A stretch of DNA of 8,204 nucleotides, taken from NCBI GenBank assembly GCA_035458865.1, contig DATHYZ010000209.1, positions 1 through 8,204 on the forward strand, read 5' to 3'. Shown here in pieces: positions 1 through 6,485 of the stretch. This stretch comes from DATHYZ01 sp035458865 (GTDB taxonomy: Bacteria > Chloroflexota > Limnocylindria > Limnocylindrales > CSP1-4). The position numbers and the translations under genes are program-made. The notes beneath the pieces are model-generated. The model searched no databases and was not told where the DNA came from. It saw only the letters and a program-made list of their open reading frames with translations. The stretch's first letter is position 1; every line of letters begins with the position of its first letter.

Positions 1-304
1 CCGGGACCACGGTCGCGGCGATGAGCCAGGCCAGCCGCCGGTCGGGGTCGCCGGCGAACGACCGGTCGCGGAGCACCGCGAGCCCGGCCGGGACCAGCCG
101 GAGCCAATCCGCCCGGAAGTACGCCAGCAGGGCCCCCAGCGTCCCCAGGTGGAGCATGACCGAGAAGGCCAGCGACTCGAGGAAGGCGTCGTCCCATCCG
201 AGCAGCGCCGGCAGCACGACCAGGTGGCCGGAGCTCGAGATCGGCAGGAACTCGGTCAGGCCCTGCACGACCCCGAGCACGATGGCCTGGACGACGGTGT
301 CCAT
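1..304 (-). CDS. uppP: Undecaprenyl-diphosphate phosphatase (UppP/BacA), C-terminus cut by window edge
   Basis: Integral membrane phosphatase that converts undecaprenyl pyrophosphate to undecaprenyl phosphate, recycling the lipid carrier for peptidoglycan and other wall polymers; the family is linked to bacitracin resistance. About 101 N-terminal residues are visible of a protein normally near 270. The diagnostic family block is present at residues 14-28 (QGLTEFLPISSSGHL): it contains the (E/Q)xxxE motif as Q14...E18, the PISSSGH active-site segment and the conserved H27. A second family block, MLHLGTLGALLAYF, follows at about 50-63. The ATG at 304-302 is the natural start, placing the motif at the usual distance from the N-terminus. 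A GGAGG (319-323) lies 14 nt upstream, which is long, and is partly inside a hairpin. It follows hppA after 45 nt on the same strand, so co-transcription is likely. The remainder lies beyond base 1. Confidence 0.96.
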   Translation of the reverse strand, partial: MDTVVQAIVLGVVQGLTEFLPISSSGHLVVLPALLGWDDAFLESLAFSVMLHLGTLGALLAYFRADWLRLVPAGLAVLRDRSFAGDPDRRLAWLIAATVVP

Positions 305-309
305 GGGTC

Positions 310-343
310 GACGGCCGGCCTCCGAAGCCCGGGGCCGGCCGTC
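310..343 (-). promoter_or_regulatory. Perfect 11-bp inverted repeat between hppA and uppP, overlapping the uppP Shine-Dalgarno
   Basis: Bases 310-320 and 333-343 are exact reverse complements, separated by a 12-nt loop. In the uppP-sense transcript the very GC-rich hairpin starts 6 nt after the hppA stop codon and ends 5 nt before the uppP ATG. The only Shine-Dalgarno-like stretch (GGAGG, plus-strand 319-323) straddles the loop and the 3' arm, so folding would partly hide it. No U-run follows, so a classical intrinsic terminator is unlikely. A translation brake, an RNA-processing or stability element, or a weak attenuator are all possible. The pairing is seen directly; the function is inferred. 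Confidence 0.5.
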
Positions 344-349
344 CCCTCG

Positions 350-2557
350 CTAGCGGATGAAGAGCGGGGCGAGGACCAGCGTGATCGTCGCCAGGAGCTT
401 GACGAGGACGTGGAGCGACGGGCCCGCGGTGTCCTTGAACGGATCCCCGACCGTGTCGCCGACGACCGCGGCGGCGTGCGCCTCGGTCTTCTTGCCGATG
501 ACGTTGCCCTGCTCGTCCTTCAGGTGGTCGGCCTCGATGAACTTCTTGGCGTTGTCCCAGGCCCCGCCGCTGTTGTTGAGGACGGTGGCCAGGAGGACGC
601 CGGCGATCGTCCCGACCATCAGCAGGCCGGCCGCCGCCTCGTAGCCGAGGAGGACGCCGACGACGATGGGCAGGGCAACGGCCAGCAGGCCGGGAGCGAT
701 CATCTCGCGGAGCGCGGCACGGGTCGTGATGTCGACGACCCGGGCGTAGTCCGGGCGCTCGCTGTAGTCCATGATCCCGGGGTGCTCCCGGAACTGGCGG
801 CGGACCTCCATGATGATCCCCTGGGCGGCGCGGCCGACGGCCCGGATCGCCAGCGCGCTGAAGAGGTACACGAGCATCGCCGCCAGGAGGGCCGCGATGA
901 AGACGTTCACGTTGGCCAGGTCGACGGACTCCATGAGCGGCTTGCCCTGCCGCTCGAGGATCAGGTTGACCTTGTCGATGTACGCGCTGAAGAGCAGGAA
1001 CGCCGCCAGGGACGCGGAGGCGACCGCGTACCCCTTGGTCAGGGCCTTGGTCGTGTTCCCGACCGCGTCGAGCCGATCGGTGATCTCGCGGGCGCCCTTC
1101 GAGGCCCGGCTGAACTCGGTGATCCCGCCGGCGTTGTCGGTGATCGGCCCGAAGGTATCCATCGCCAGGATGTACGCGGTGGTCATGAGCATGCCCATCG
1201 TGGCGACGGCCGTCCCGAAGACGCCGCCGGGGTTGTCGCCCTCGGGAACGATCCCCACGAAGGCCTGCTCCCCGAGCCAGTGCGAGGCGAAGAGGGCGAT
1301 CGAGATGGTCACGGCCGTGACGAAGGTCGTCTCGAAGCCGACGGCGACGCCCGAGATGATGTTCGTGGCCGGGCCGGTCCGGCTGGCCTCGGCGATCTCC
1401 TTCACCGGGCGCCAGGAGCCGGCCGTGTAGTACTGGGTGATGTAGACGAAGGCGACGCTGGTGGCGAGGCCGACGACGCCGGCTCCGAAGAAGTAGATCC
1501 AGGGCGGGATGCCGCTCGACGGGAGCTCCCCGCCGGTGTCCATCATCACGTAGGTGACACCGGCCAGGGCGACGGCCGAGAGGATCGAGACCACCCAGTA
1601 GCCGCGGTTGAGGATGTTCATCGGATCCTCGGTCTCGCTGCCGCGGACGAAGAAGATCGCGATGATGGTGGCCAGCAGGCCGAAGGCGCGGACGATGAGC
1701 GGGAAGAAGATCCAGGCCTCGGGGTTCGGCCAGCCGGCAGCCTGGGCGATGGAGTAGACGGCGACGCCGAGGATCATCGCGCCGATGTTCTCGGCGGCCG
1801 TGGACTCGAAGAGGTCCGCACCTCGGCCGGCGCAGTCGCCCACGTTGTCGCCGACCAGGTCGGCCACGACGCCCGCGTTGCGCGGGTCGTCCTCGGGGAT
1901 CCCGGCCTCGACCTTGCCGACGAGGTCCGCGCCGACGTCGGCGGCCTTGGTGTAGATGCCGCCGCCGAGCTGGGCGAAGAGGGCGACGAAGCTCGCCCCG
2001 AACCCGAAGCCGACGATCAGGAACGGCGCCTGCTCGGGGTTGTCGAAGCCACCGAACGCGAGGAAGGTCAGGTAGACGCCCAGGAGCGACAGGGCGACGA
2101 CGAGGAAGCCCGAGACGGCCCCGCCGCGCATCGCGACCTGGACGGCCTCGACGAGGCTCCGCTGCGAGGCCGAGGCGGTCCGCAGGTTCGACCGGACGCT
2201 GATGTACATGCCGATGATCCCGGAGGCCATGGAGCAGGCTGCGCCGACGAGGAACGCGACGCCGGTCCGCCAGCCGAGCTCGAGCCCGAAGATGTCGGTG
2301 TCGGCGACCTCCTTGGTCTCGAACGCGGCGATCACCCCGGTGATCAGGACCGCTCCGAGCACGGCGAGCAGGGCGATCGTCGTGTACTGCCGTCGGATGA
2401 AGGCGACCGCGCCCTCATAGATGGTCCCGGCGACCTCCTGCATGGCCAGCGTCCCCTGGTCGCGGGACAGGACGTCCCGGGCCAGGTACAGGGCGAACAG
2501 GATGGCGGCGATCCCGGAGATCGGGATGATCCATTGGAGCGTGGTGACGTCCATCAT
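350..2557 (-). CDS. hppA: Membrane-bound K+-insensitive H+-translocating pyrophosphatase
   Basis: Hydrolyses inorganic pyrophosphate and couples this to outward proton pumping across the cytoplasmic membrane. The 735 residues fit the family, which has about 16 membrane helices. Signature motifs are present: the pyrophosphate-binding DVGADLVGKVE at 207-217 (D207, D211, K215, E217), DNVGD at 237-241 with GADLFES after it, DTFGPITDNAGG at 467-478, GGAWDNAKKFIE at about 664-675, and the C-terminal GDPFKDTAGPSL at 704-715. At the site that sets potassium dependence the sequence is GNTTKALT, with K504 and T507. Known family work associates this Lys/Thr pair with K+-independent enzymes, whereas K+-dependent ones carry Ala and Gly/Ala. 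The start is the first of two tandem ATGs (2557 or 2554); the in-frame stretch further upstream is low-complexity and not family-like. GGGAGGA at 2573-2579 is 15 nt from the ATG, a long spacing. It is divergent from the membrane pair starting at 2865 and probably co-transcribed with uppP. Confidence 0.98.
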   Translation of the reverse strand: MMDVTTLQWIIPISGIAAILFALYLARDVLSRDQGTLAMQEVAGTIYEGAVAFIRRQYTTIALLAVLGAVLITGVIAAFETKEVADTDIFGLELGWRTGVAFLVGAACSMASGIIGMYISVRSNLRTASASQRSLVEAVQVAMRGGAVSGFLVVALSLLGVYLTFLAFGGFDNPEQAPFLIVGFGFGASFVALFAQLGGGIYTKAADVGADLVGKVEAGIPEDDPRNAGVVADLVGDNVGDCAGRGADLFESTAAENIGAMILGVAVYSIAQAAGWPNPEAWIFFPLIVRAFGLLATIIAIFFVRGSETEDPMNILNRGYWVVSILSAVALAGVTYVMMDTGGELPSSGIPPWIYFFGAGVVGLATSVAFVYITQYYTAGSWRPVKEIAEASRTGPATNIISGVAVGFETTFVTAVTISIALFASHWLGEQAFVGIVPEGDNPGGVFGTAVATMGMLMTTAYILAMDTFGPITDNAGGITEFSRASKGAREITDRLDAVGNTTKALTKGYAVASASLAAFLLFSAYIDKVNLILERQGKPLMESVDLANVNVFIAALLAAMLVYLFSALAIRAVGRAAQGIIMEVRRQFREHPGIMDYSERPDYARVVDITTRAALREMIAPGLLAVALPIVVGVLLGYEAAAGLLMVGTIAGVLLATVLNNSGGAWDNAKKFIEADHLKDEQGNVIGKKTEAHAAAVVGDTVGDPFKDTAGPSLHVLVKLLATITLVLAPLFIR

Positions 2558-2694
2558 GGGCTGGTTCGACGATCCTCCCGCTGTCTGATCGACCCGGCTC
2601 GGCGCTCGGGTGAGGGGCGTCAGGCGCGATGTGGCACCGACCGCGCGAACGGCCTGCCCGAACGGGGACGATCGTCGGTCGCAGGCCGCGGCGG

Positions 2695-2700
2695 AGTGTA
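2695..2700 (-). promoter_or_regulatory. Candidate -10 box for hppA
   Basis: Read on the minus strand the hexamer is TACACT (TANNNT type), in a region otherwise almost free of A/T. It would start transcription near 2687 and give hppA a leader of about 130 nt. No convincing -35 hexamer stands about 17 nt upstream, so the call rests on the -10 and its position alone. Confidence 0.35.
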
Positions 2701-2788
2701 CCACGGGCGTCGCAGGCCGGAGTGCCCGCCCAGGGGGTCCCGAGCTCCACGGGAAGGGTCCGGGCGCCCCGCGAGCCGCGACGCGGCC

Positions 2789-2794
2789 TATACT
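2789..2794 (+). promoter_or_regulatory. Candidate -10 box (TATACT) for the membrane-protein pair
   Basis: TATACT differs from TATAAT at one position and is the only A/T-rich hexamer in a long GC-rich stretch. Exactly 8 nt separate it from GTG at 2803, so transcription would begin at or within a base or two of that codon, as expected for a leaderless start. There is no recognisable -35. It sits 88 nt from the candidate hppA -10 on the other strand, making a compact divergent promoter pair. Confidence 0.5.
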
Positions 2795-2802
2795 GCCGCC
2801 TC

Positions 2803-2868
2803 GTGATCGAGTCCCCGAGCAGCCGGTCGGATCCCCCCTCGTCGGCGACCGCGCTGGTCACCCGATGA
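2803..2868 (+). CDS. Possible leaderless 21-codon leader peptide coupled to the downstream membrane gene
   Basis: A GTG placed 8 nt after TATACT opens a short frame of 21 codons ending in TGA at 2866-2868. Its stop overlaps the ATG of the next gene as ATGA (2865-2868). The predicted peptide is rich in Ser (6) and Pro (3), polar and without a membrane segment. The downstream ATG has no Shine-Dalgarno in front of it (the preceding bases are gctggtcacccg), so translation by termination-reinitiation from this small frame would explain how it is read. Alternatively the transcript simply has a roughly 60-nt leader and the frame is chance; in GC-rich DNA 21 open codons prove nothing alone. The evidence is positional only. 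Confidence 0.35.
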   Translation: MIESPSSRSDPPSSATALVTR

Positions 2869-3491
2869 GCTGGCCCGCCGTCGTCGTCGTCGCCCTCGCC
2901 ATCCTGGTGGTCGTCGCGGCCGTCGTCGCCGTCACGGCGAGCGACCGACGGCTCGCACTCGTCGGGCTCGCGGCGGCGCTGTCGCTGGCCCCTCTGGTGG
3001 CCGATCCCCTGCCCGATCCGCTCGTCGTGGCGATCCGGATCGTCGGCGCGGCGCTGGCCGCCTACCTCGTCCGGATCCCCCTCCGCGACGCAGGACCCGG
3101 CCGCGGGTCCAGGATCGGCTGGCCGGCCGAGGCTGCGGCCGCGGCGGCGGCCTTCGTCGCCGGGTTCGCGGCCAGCTCGACCGGGTTGGCCGGCAGCGGA
3201 CCGGCGGCCGCCACCGCCGCGGCGTTCGCCGTCGGGGCGGTGGTCCTCGTCCCTCTCGCCGACCAGCGCGACCCGGGCCGGACCGGCCTCGCGCTCCTCC
3301 TGGCGATCATGGCGGCCGACCTACTGAGGGTCGGCCTGGGCGACCCGGGCACCCCGGGCTCGCTGACCGTCACCGCGGCGATGGTGGCCCTCGCGACCGC
3401 GGTCGCCGCGATGCTCATGGCCCGCGAGGAGCGGCACCATGGGACCAGCGGCACGGTCGTCCCTGGCAAGGGGACGGAGGACGAGCCGTGA
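2865..3491 (+). CDS. Polytopic membrane protein, resembles HyfE/MrpC/NuoK-type small subunit
   Basis: A 208-residue, very hydrophobic protein with about six or seven membrane segments: near 4-24, 28-46, 53-71, 88-107, 113-131, 139-158 and 166-186. It ends in a short polar tail (MAREERHHGTSG...EDEP). Size, segment pattern and the last helices (a short polar DQRDPGR loop, a helix, a GDPGTPG turn, then a final helix) recall hydrogenase-4 component E and the related MrpC/NuoK small subunits. No strict motif proves this, so the family call is inference, strengthened by the neighbour. The ATG at 2865 is chosen because a membrane segment begins immediately; sequence before it is low-complexity. It has no Shine-Dalgarno and overlaps a possible leader ORF. 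Its stop overlaps the next gene's GTG (GTGA at 3488-3491), implying translational coupling and a two-protein complex. Confidence 0.75.
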   Translation: MSWPAVVVVALAILVVVAAVVAVTASDRRLALVGLAAALSLAPLVADPLPDPLVVAIRIVGAALAAYLVRIPLRDAGPGRGSRIGWPAEAAAAAAAFVAGFAASSTGLAGSGPAAATAAAFAVGAVVLVPLADQRDPGRTGLALLLAIMAADLLRVGLGDPGTPGSLTVTAAMVALATAVAAMLMAREERHHGTSGTVVPGKGTEDEP

Positions 3492-4981
3492 CCCTCTTCG
3501 TCGTCCTGATGGTCGCTGCCGCCGGTGTCGTGGCGGCCTGGGTCGTCCGCGACCGGCGCCGTGTCGGCCACGTCGTGGGTCTGATCGCCCTGGCCGGGAC
3601 CGTGCTCGCCGTCGCTGTCATCCAGCCGGGGGACGCGATCGAGGCCACCGGGATCACCTTCGTCTCGACCCCCTTCGCACGGATGATGATCATGCTGGTG
3701 GCGGTGGCCGGGCTGCTGCTATCGGGGATCGCGGCAGTGGCCGGCGACGAGCGCTCGCCGGCGGTCGCCTGGCTGGCCACCGTGGCAGCCGGACTGATCT
3801 GCCTGACGACGGCGAACCCGGTCCCCGGGAGCTGGGCGATCCTCGCTGCGGCGGCGATCGGGCTGGCCCTCCCGATCAGCGGCATCGCGGGCCGCAACGT
3901 CGCCGCCGTCCTGCTGACCGCCCTCACCGCCCTGGCGATCGGGGCGATCGTGGTCGTCGTCGCCATGGCCGGCGGAACGGCCCAGCTCGCGCTGCCGGAA
4001 CCCGACCCGGGGCTCGTCGGCCTGGCGTTCGTCGGCGTCGCCGCCGCCGTGGCGGTGCGCGGTGCCGTGGTCCCGTTCCACCGCTGGGCCCCGCCCATCG
4101 CCGACGTCTCGTCGGGCCCGATCGTCGCCGCGCTCCTCGGGGCGCTGCCGGCGCTGGCGGCCATCCTCGCGCTGTCCTGGCTCGACCAGGAGGTGACACC
4201 GCTGCTGCTGCCGCTGGGGGTCGCCCAGGCGATCGTGCTGGTGGCCGCGCTCGTGGCGATGATCCTCTCGGCGTTCGCGGCATGGATCCAGGACGATCTC
4301 GGGCACGTCACGGTCTACCTGCTCGGGCACGGGACCGCGGTGGCCCTGCTCGGGATCGCCGCCGTCGATCCGGACGCCTGGGCGCCCACCCGGACCTGGG
4401 CCCTGGCATCGGTCGGCGCCGCCGCTGCGCTCCTCGGCTGGCTGACGGTGATGGAGGGCCGCTACCGGAGCCGCCGCCTGCCGGATCTGAGGGGCTGGGT
4501 CCGCCGCTCCCCGTTGCTGGCCTTCGTCCTGGCCATCGCTGCCCTGGCGATGATCGGGATCCCGGGCATGGCGGTGATGGAGGCACGGATGGCGCTGGTG
4601 GGACTTGCCGAGAACCCGCTCGCGTCGCTCGTGGGCACGATCGGGCTCGCTGCTCCGCTGTTGGCGATCGGCCGCATCCTCGTCGTCGGGATCGACATCC
4701 CGTCGGCGGCCGTCCGGACCGCCCCCGAGGAGCGACCCCACCGACCGCCGGGTCGCCTCGGGCCGGACCTCATCCGGGCCACGGCGGCCGTGAATCGGGC
4801 GCCCATCGCCTCGGTCCTGGCGCTCACCATGGCGCTCGGAGCGGCGCTCGTGTCGACCGGGGCGTTCGACCTCGTGGTGGCCGCCGCCGGTGATCCCCCG
4901 GTCGAGCCCCAGGGGCTCGGGGGCTCGACGTCCGACCAGCTGGAGAGCGGCTGGGCTCCGGGCGAGGTCGGGGACCCCTGA
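3488..4981 (+). CDS. Divergent proton-conducting antiporter-like membrane protein (NuoN/HyfF/MrpD superfamily)
   Basis: A 497-residue protein with about 13 hydrophobic segments and a polar tail (about 469-497). Landmarks of the complex I antiporter-like family (NuoL/M/N, MrpA/D, HyfB/D/F) can be followed in order. VRGAVVPFHRW at 190-200 matches the TM7 (K)xxxVPFHxW block. QDDLGH at 268-273 matches the QTDLKR loop. RRSPLLAF...GIPG at 339-360 matches the RRSPxLA...GIPP block before TM12. Functional residues deviate: the TM7 lysine is R191, the TM12 Lys/Glu position aligns with R367 (E365 is close by), the TM8 lysine position is hydrophobic (about P221), and the TM5 glutamate aligns with I124. 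It may be a modified ion-conducting subunit or a structural relative without pumping. The GTG start overlaps the stop of the preceding gene by 4 nt. A GGAC-GGAGG-like stretch (near 3472-3480) serves as ribosome site. No NADH, quinone or hydrogenase catalytic gene is next to it. Confidence 0.82.
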   Translation: MTLFVVLMVAAAGVVAAWVVRDRRRVGHVVGLIALAGTVLAVAVIQPGDAIEATGITFVSTPFARMMIMLVAVAGLLLSGIAAVAGDERSPAVAWLATVAAGLICLTTANPVPGSWAILAAAAIGLALPISGIAGRNVAAVLLTALTALAIGAIVVVVAMAGGTAQLALPEPDPGLVGLAFVGVAAAVAVRGAVVPFHRWAPPIADVSSGPIVAALLGALPALAAILALSWLDQEVTPLLLPLGVAQAIVLVAALVAMILSAFAAWIQDDLGHVTVYLLGHGTAVALLGIAAVDPDAWAPTRTWALASVGAAAALLGWLTVMEGRYRSRRLPDLRGWVRRSPLLAFVLAIAALAMIGIPGMAVMEARMALVGLAENPLASLVGTIGLAAPLLAIGRILVVGIDIPSAAVRTAPEERPHRPPGRLGPDLIRATAAVNRAPIASVLALTMALGAALVSTGAFDLVVAAAGDPPVEPQGLGGSTSDQLESGWAPGEVGDP

Positions 4982-5011
4982 GGCCCGGCCGGGCCACGAC
5001 GGCTTGCCGAA

Positions 5012-5038
5012 CGCCGCGCCGGGGCGTCCGGCGCGGCG
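5012..5038. terminator. Perfect 10-bp GC hairpin between convergent genes
   Basis: Bases 5012-5021 and 5029-5038 are exact reverse complements (CGCCGCGCCG and CGGCGCGGCG) around a 7-nt loop. The hairpin sits in the 69-bp gap between the 3' ends of the antiporter-like gene (plus) and ndk (minus), where a bidirectional terminator is expected. Neither strand has a U-run after the stem, so it would be a U-less hairpin or a stop that also needs Rho. Confidence 0.5.
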
Positions 5039-5050
5039 CTCGACCGTGGC

Positions 5051-5518
5051 TCAGGCCTCGGCGGGACCGATGACCCAGCGGTCGATCTCGCGCGGGTAGT
5101 CGACCAGCTCGCCGGGGGCGAACCAAAGCCCGAGCTCGGCGGCAGCCGTCTCCGGGCCGTCCGACGCGTGGATCAGGTTCTGGCCGGTCTCGATCGCGAG
5201 GTCGCCGCGGATCGTGCCGGGCGCCGCCTCGGGGGGGCGGGTGGCACCGACCATCGTGCGGACCATGGCGATGGCGCCCGGGCCCTCGAGGGCGATGGCG
5301 ACGAGCGGGCTCGAGGTGATGAAGTCGACCAGCGAGCCGAAGAAGGGGCGCTCGCGGTGCACCGCATAGTGCCGCTCGGCCAGGTCCAGGTCGACGTGCA
5401 CCAGCTTGAGGCCGACGATCTTGAGGCCGCGCTCCTCGAAGCGGGCGAGGATCCGGCCGGTCAGCTGGCGCTGGACGCCGTCGGGCTTGATGAGGACGAG
5501 GGTTCGCTCGGCAGGCAT
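5051..5518 (-). CDS. ndk: Nucleoside diphosphate kinase
   Basis: Transfers the gamma phosphate of ATP to nucleoside diphosphates through a phospho-histidine, balancing NTP and dNTP pools in the cytosol. The 155 residues fit the family's usual 135-155. Seen directly: the N-terminal beta strand and nucleotide-binding TLVLIKPDGVQRQLTGRI, the ERPFFGSLVDFITSSP helix region, GATRPPEAAPGTIRGD, and the catalytic block NLIHASDGPETA with the phospho-accepting histidine. The canonical motif is NxxHGSD; here the Gly is Ala, a common variant. The start is the ATG at 5518 just before AERTLVLIKPDG; further in-frame upstream sequence is Pro/Arg-rich and not family-like. CGGAGA at 5523-5528 is a good Shine-Dalgarno, 4 nt from the ATG. 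It lies 88 nt downstream of the TPR-like gene on the same strand and has its own weak promoter candidate. Confidence 0.98.
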   Translation of the reverse strand: MPAERTLVLIKPDGVQRQLTGRILARFEERGLKIVGLKLVHVDLDLAERHYAVHRERPFFGSLVDFITSSPLVAIALEGPGAIAMVRTMVGATRPPEAAPGTIRGDLAIETGQNLIHASDGPETAAAELGLWFAPGELVDYPREIDRWVIGPAEA

Positions 5519-5562
5519 GGGGTCTCCGGTGGGTGGATCGGACGGTGGGAGGGTCGGGCGGA

Positions 5563-5568
5563 AGGGTA
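5563..5568 (-). promoter_or_regulatory. Candidate -10 box for ndk
   Basis: Read on the minus strand the hexamer is TACCCT (TANNNT type), lying in the 88-nt gap between the TPR-like gene and ndk. It would give a leader of about 36-38 nt that includes the CGGAGA ribosome site. There is no clear -35. ndk could equally be read from the upstream peptidase operon. Confidence 0.3.
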
Positions 5569-5606
5569 CCGCAGCCGGGCCGGAGCGTTGCCGACGACGT
5601 CCGGGA

Positions 5607-6485
5607 TCAGCTGTCCGGATCGTCCAGGTCCCCGACCGGCTCGGCGCCGACGCCCCCGGCAGGCTCATCGGGAAGCGCCCCGAGGATCGTGGCTGCCAGC
5701 TCGGGCCGTCGGCGGATCAGCTCGGCGAGCTGGCGCGCTGCCTCATCGCGGTCGCCGAGCGCCATGGCGGCCCGAGCCGCCGCGAGGTCCTCGATGCCCG
5801 GGGGCCCGGAGGGGGCCGCCGGTCCGGATGCCGGCTCGCCCGTCTCGGAGATGGCCTCGATCGGGGAGGCCGACGAGCCGGCTGGTCCTCCGTCGTCCCA
5901 GAGGCCGGACTGCCCGGCGGCGTCGCGACCGCCCGGTGACGCGGCCTCGGAGGCGGCCTCGTCGTGCTCCAGGACCGAAGGGCCTCCGATGAAGGCCGCG
6001 CCAGCGGTCGTCCGTGCCGCGGTCTCCTCGCCGAACAGGGCGCCGACGGGGGCCACGGCCCCATAGCGATCCTCGGGCCAGACCGCGCTGCGAGGCATGC
6101 CCGCGAACAGGGCATCGAGATCGTCGCCGGCCACCTCGACCGCTCGGGCCGCCAGGCGGCGAGCCTCCCCGTAGCGGGCGGTCGCGGCCGCCGCTTCGGT
6201 GGCGACGACGAGAGCGATCGGAGCCTCCGAACCGGAGGCCAGGTAGGCGTCGGCCGCCACGCCTGCGCCACCGAGGTCGCCAGTCCGCCAGCGGACCTCG
6301 GCCAGGTCGAGGAGCGCCTCGGGATCGAGCGCTCCGGCCCCGGCGAAGGCCTCCAGCTCGGCGCGCGCCAGGTCGAGGGCGCCCATCCGCAGGTGGATCC
6401 CGGCGATCCGCAGGTCCATCGTTCGTGAGCTCGCGCCCTGCGCGGCCGTCACGACCCGGTCCCGCTGGATCTCCGGCTCGCTCAT
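5607..6485 (-). CDS. TPR-like repeat protein of unknown function
   Basis: A 292-residue soluble protein with no signal peptide or membrane segment. The N-terminal part (about 23-118) consists of three degenerate tetratricopeptide-type helix pairs: RIAGIHLRMGALDLARAELE, ALLDLAEVRWRTGDLGGAGV, and ALVVATEAAAATARYGEARR. A long low-complexity Gly/Ala/Ser/Glu-rich linker (about 150-228) follows. One more TPR-like pair closes the fold (about 231-268: DLAAARAAMALGDRDEAARQ, then LAELIRRRPELAATIL). Such repeats usually mediate protein-protein contacts; no catalytic motif is visible and I cannot name a partner. Its ATG (6485-6483) overlaps the stop of the M16 peptidase gene as ATGA, so the two are translationally coupled and probably linked in function. 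ndk follows after 88 nt. Confidence 0.85.
   Translation of the reverse strand: MSEPEIQRDRVVTAAQGASSRTMDLRIAGIHLRMGALDLARAELEAFAGAGALDPEALLDLAEVRWRTGDLGGAGVAADAYLASGSEAPIALVVATEAAAATARYGEARRLAARAVEVAGDDLDALFAGMPRSAVWPEDRYGAVAPVGALFGEETAARTTAGAAFIGGPSVLEHDEAASEAASPGGRDAAGQSGLWDDGGPAGSSASPIEAISETGEPASGPAAPSGPPGIEDLAAARAAMALGDRDEAARQLAELIRRRPELAATILGALPDEPAGGVGAEPVGDLDDPDS

Larger units (their letters stand above)
2558..2864. other. Divergent intergenic control region between hppA and the membrane-protein pair
   Basis: About 307 bases separate the hppA start from the first clear plus-strand membrane gene. The region holds a minus-strand -10 candidate (2695-2700), a plus-strand -10 candidate (2789-2794), the hppA Shine-Dalgarno (2573-2579) and a short possible leader ORF (2803-2868). 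Long open frames cross it in both strands, but their translations are low-complexity Arg/Gly/Pro/Ala and match the high-GC background. I see no RNA gene, no riboswitch-like element and no repeat array. Confidence 0.6.

Noticed and set aside
2558..2704. A 49-residue N-terminal extension of HppA from GTG at 2704
   Set aside because: The extension is not hydrophobic or family-like, the candidate -10 box lies inside it, and MMDVTTLQWIIPISGI is a normal pyrophosphatase N-terminus.
149..2806. An 885-codon open frame on the plus strand opposite hppA
   Set aside because: It is a shadow of hppA: the translation is Asp/Glu/Arg/Gly/Val-rich low complexity with no family motif, as expected opposite a GC-rich gene with biased third positions. 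The minus-strand protein has every pyrophosphatase motif.
3439..4893. A 484-codon plus-strand frame and several long minus-strand frames over the antiporter-like gene
   Set aside because: They are Arg/Gly/Pro-rich shadows. The chosen frame alone gives regular membrane helices and family blocks, and it joins the upstream gene by a GTGA overlap.
5519..5668. A 50-residue N-terminal extension of Ndk
   Set aside because: Ndk proteins begin just before the TLVLIKPDG strand. The extension is Pro/Arg/Ser-rich, overlaps the TPR-like gene, and a proper Shine-Dalgarno precedes the ATG at 5518.
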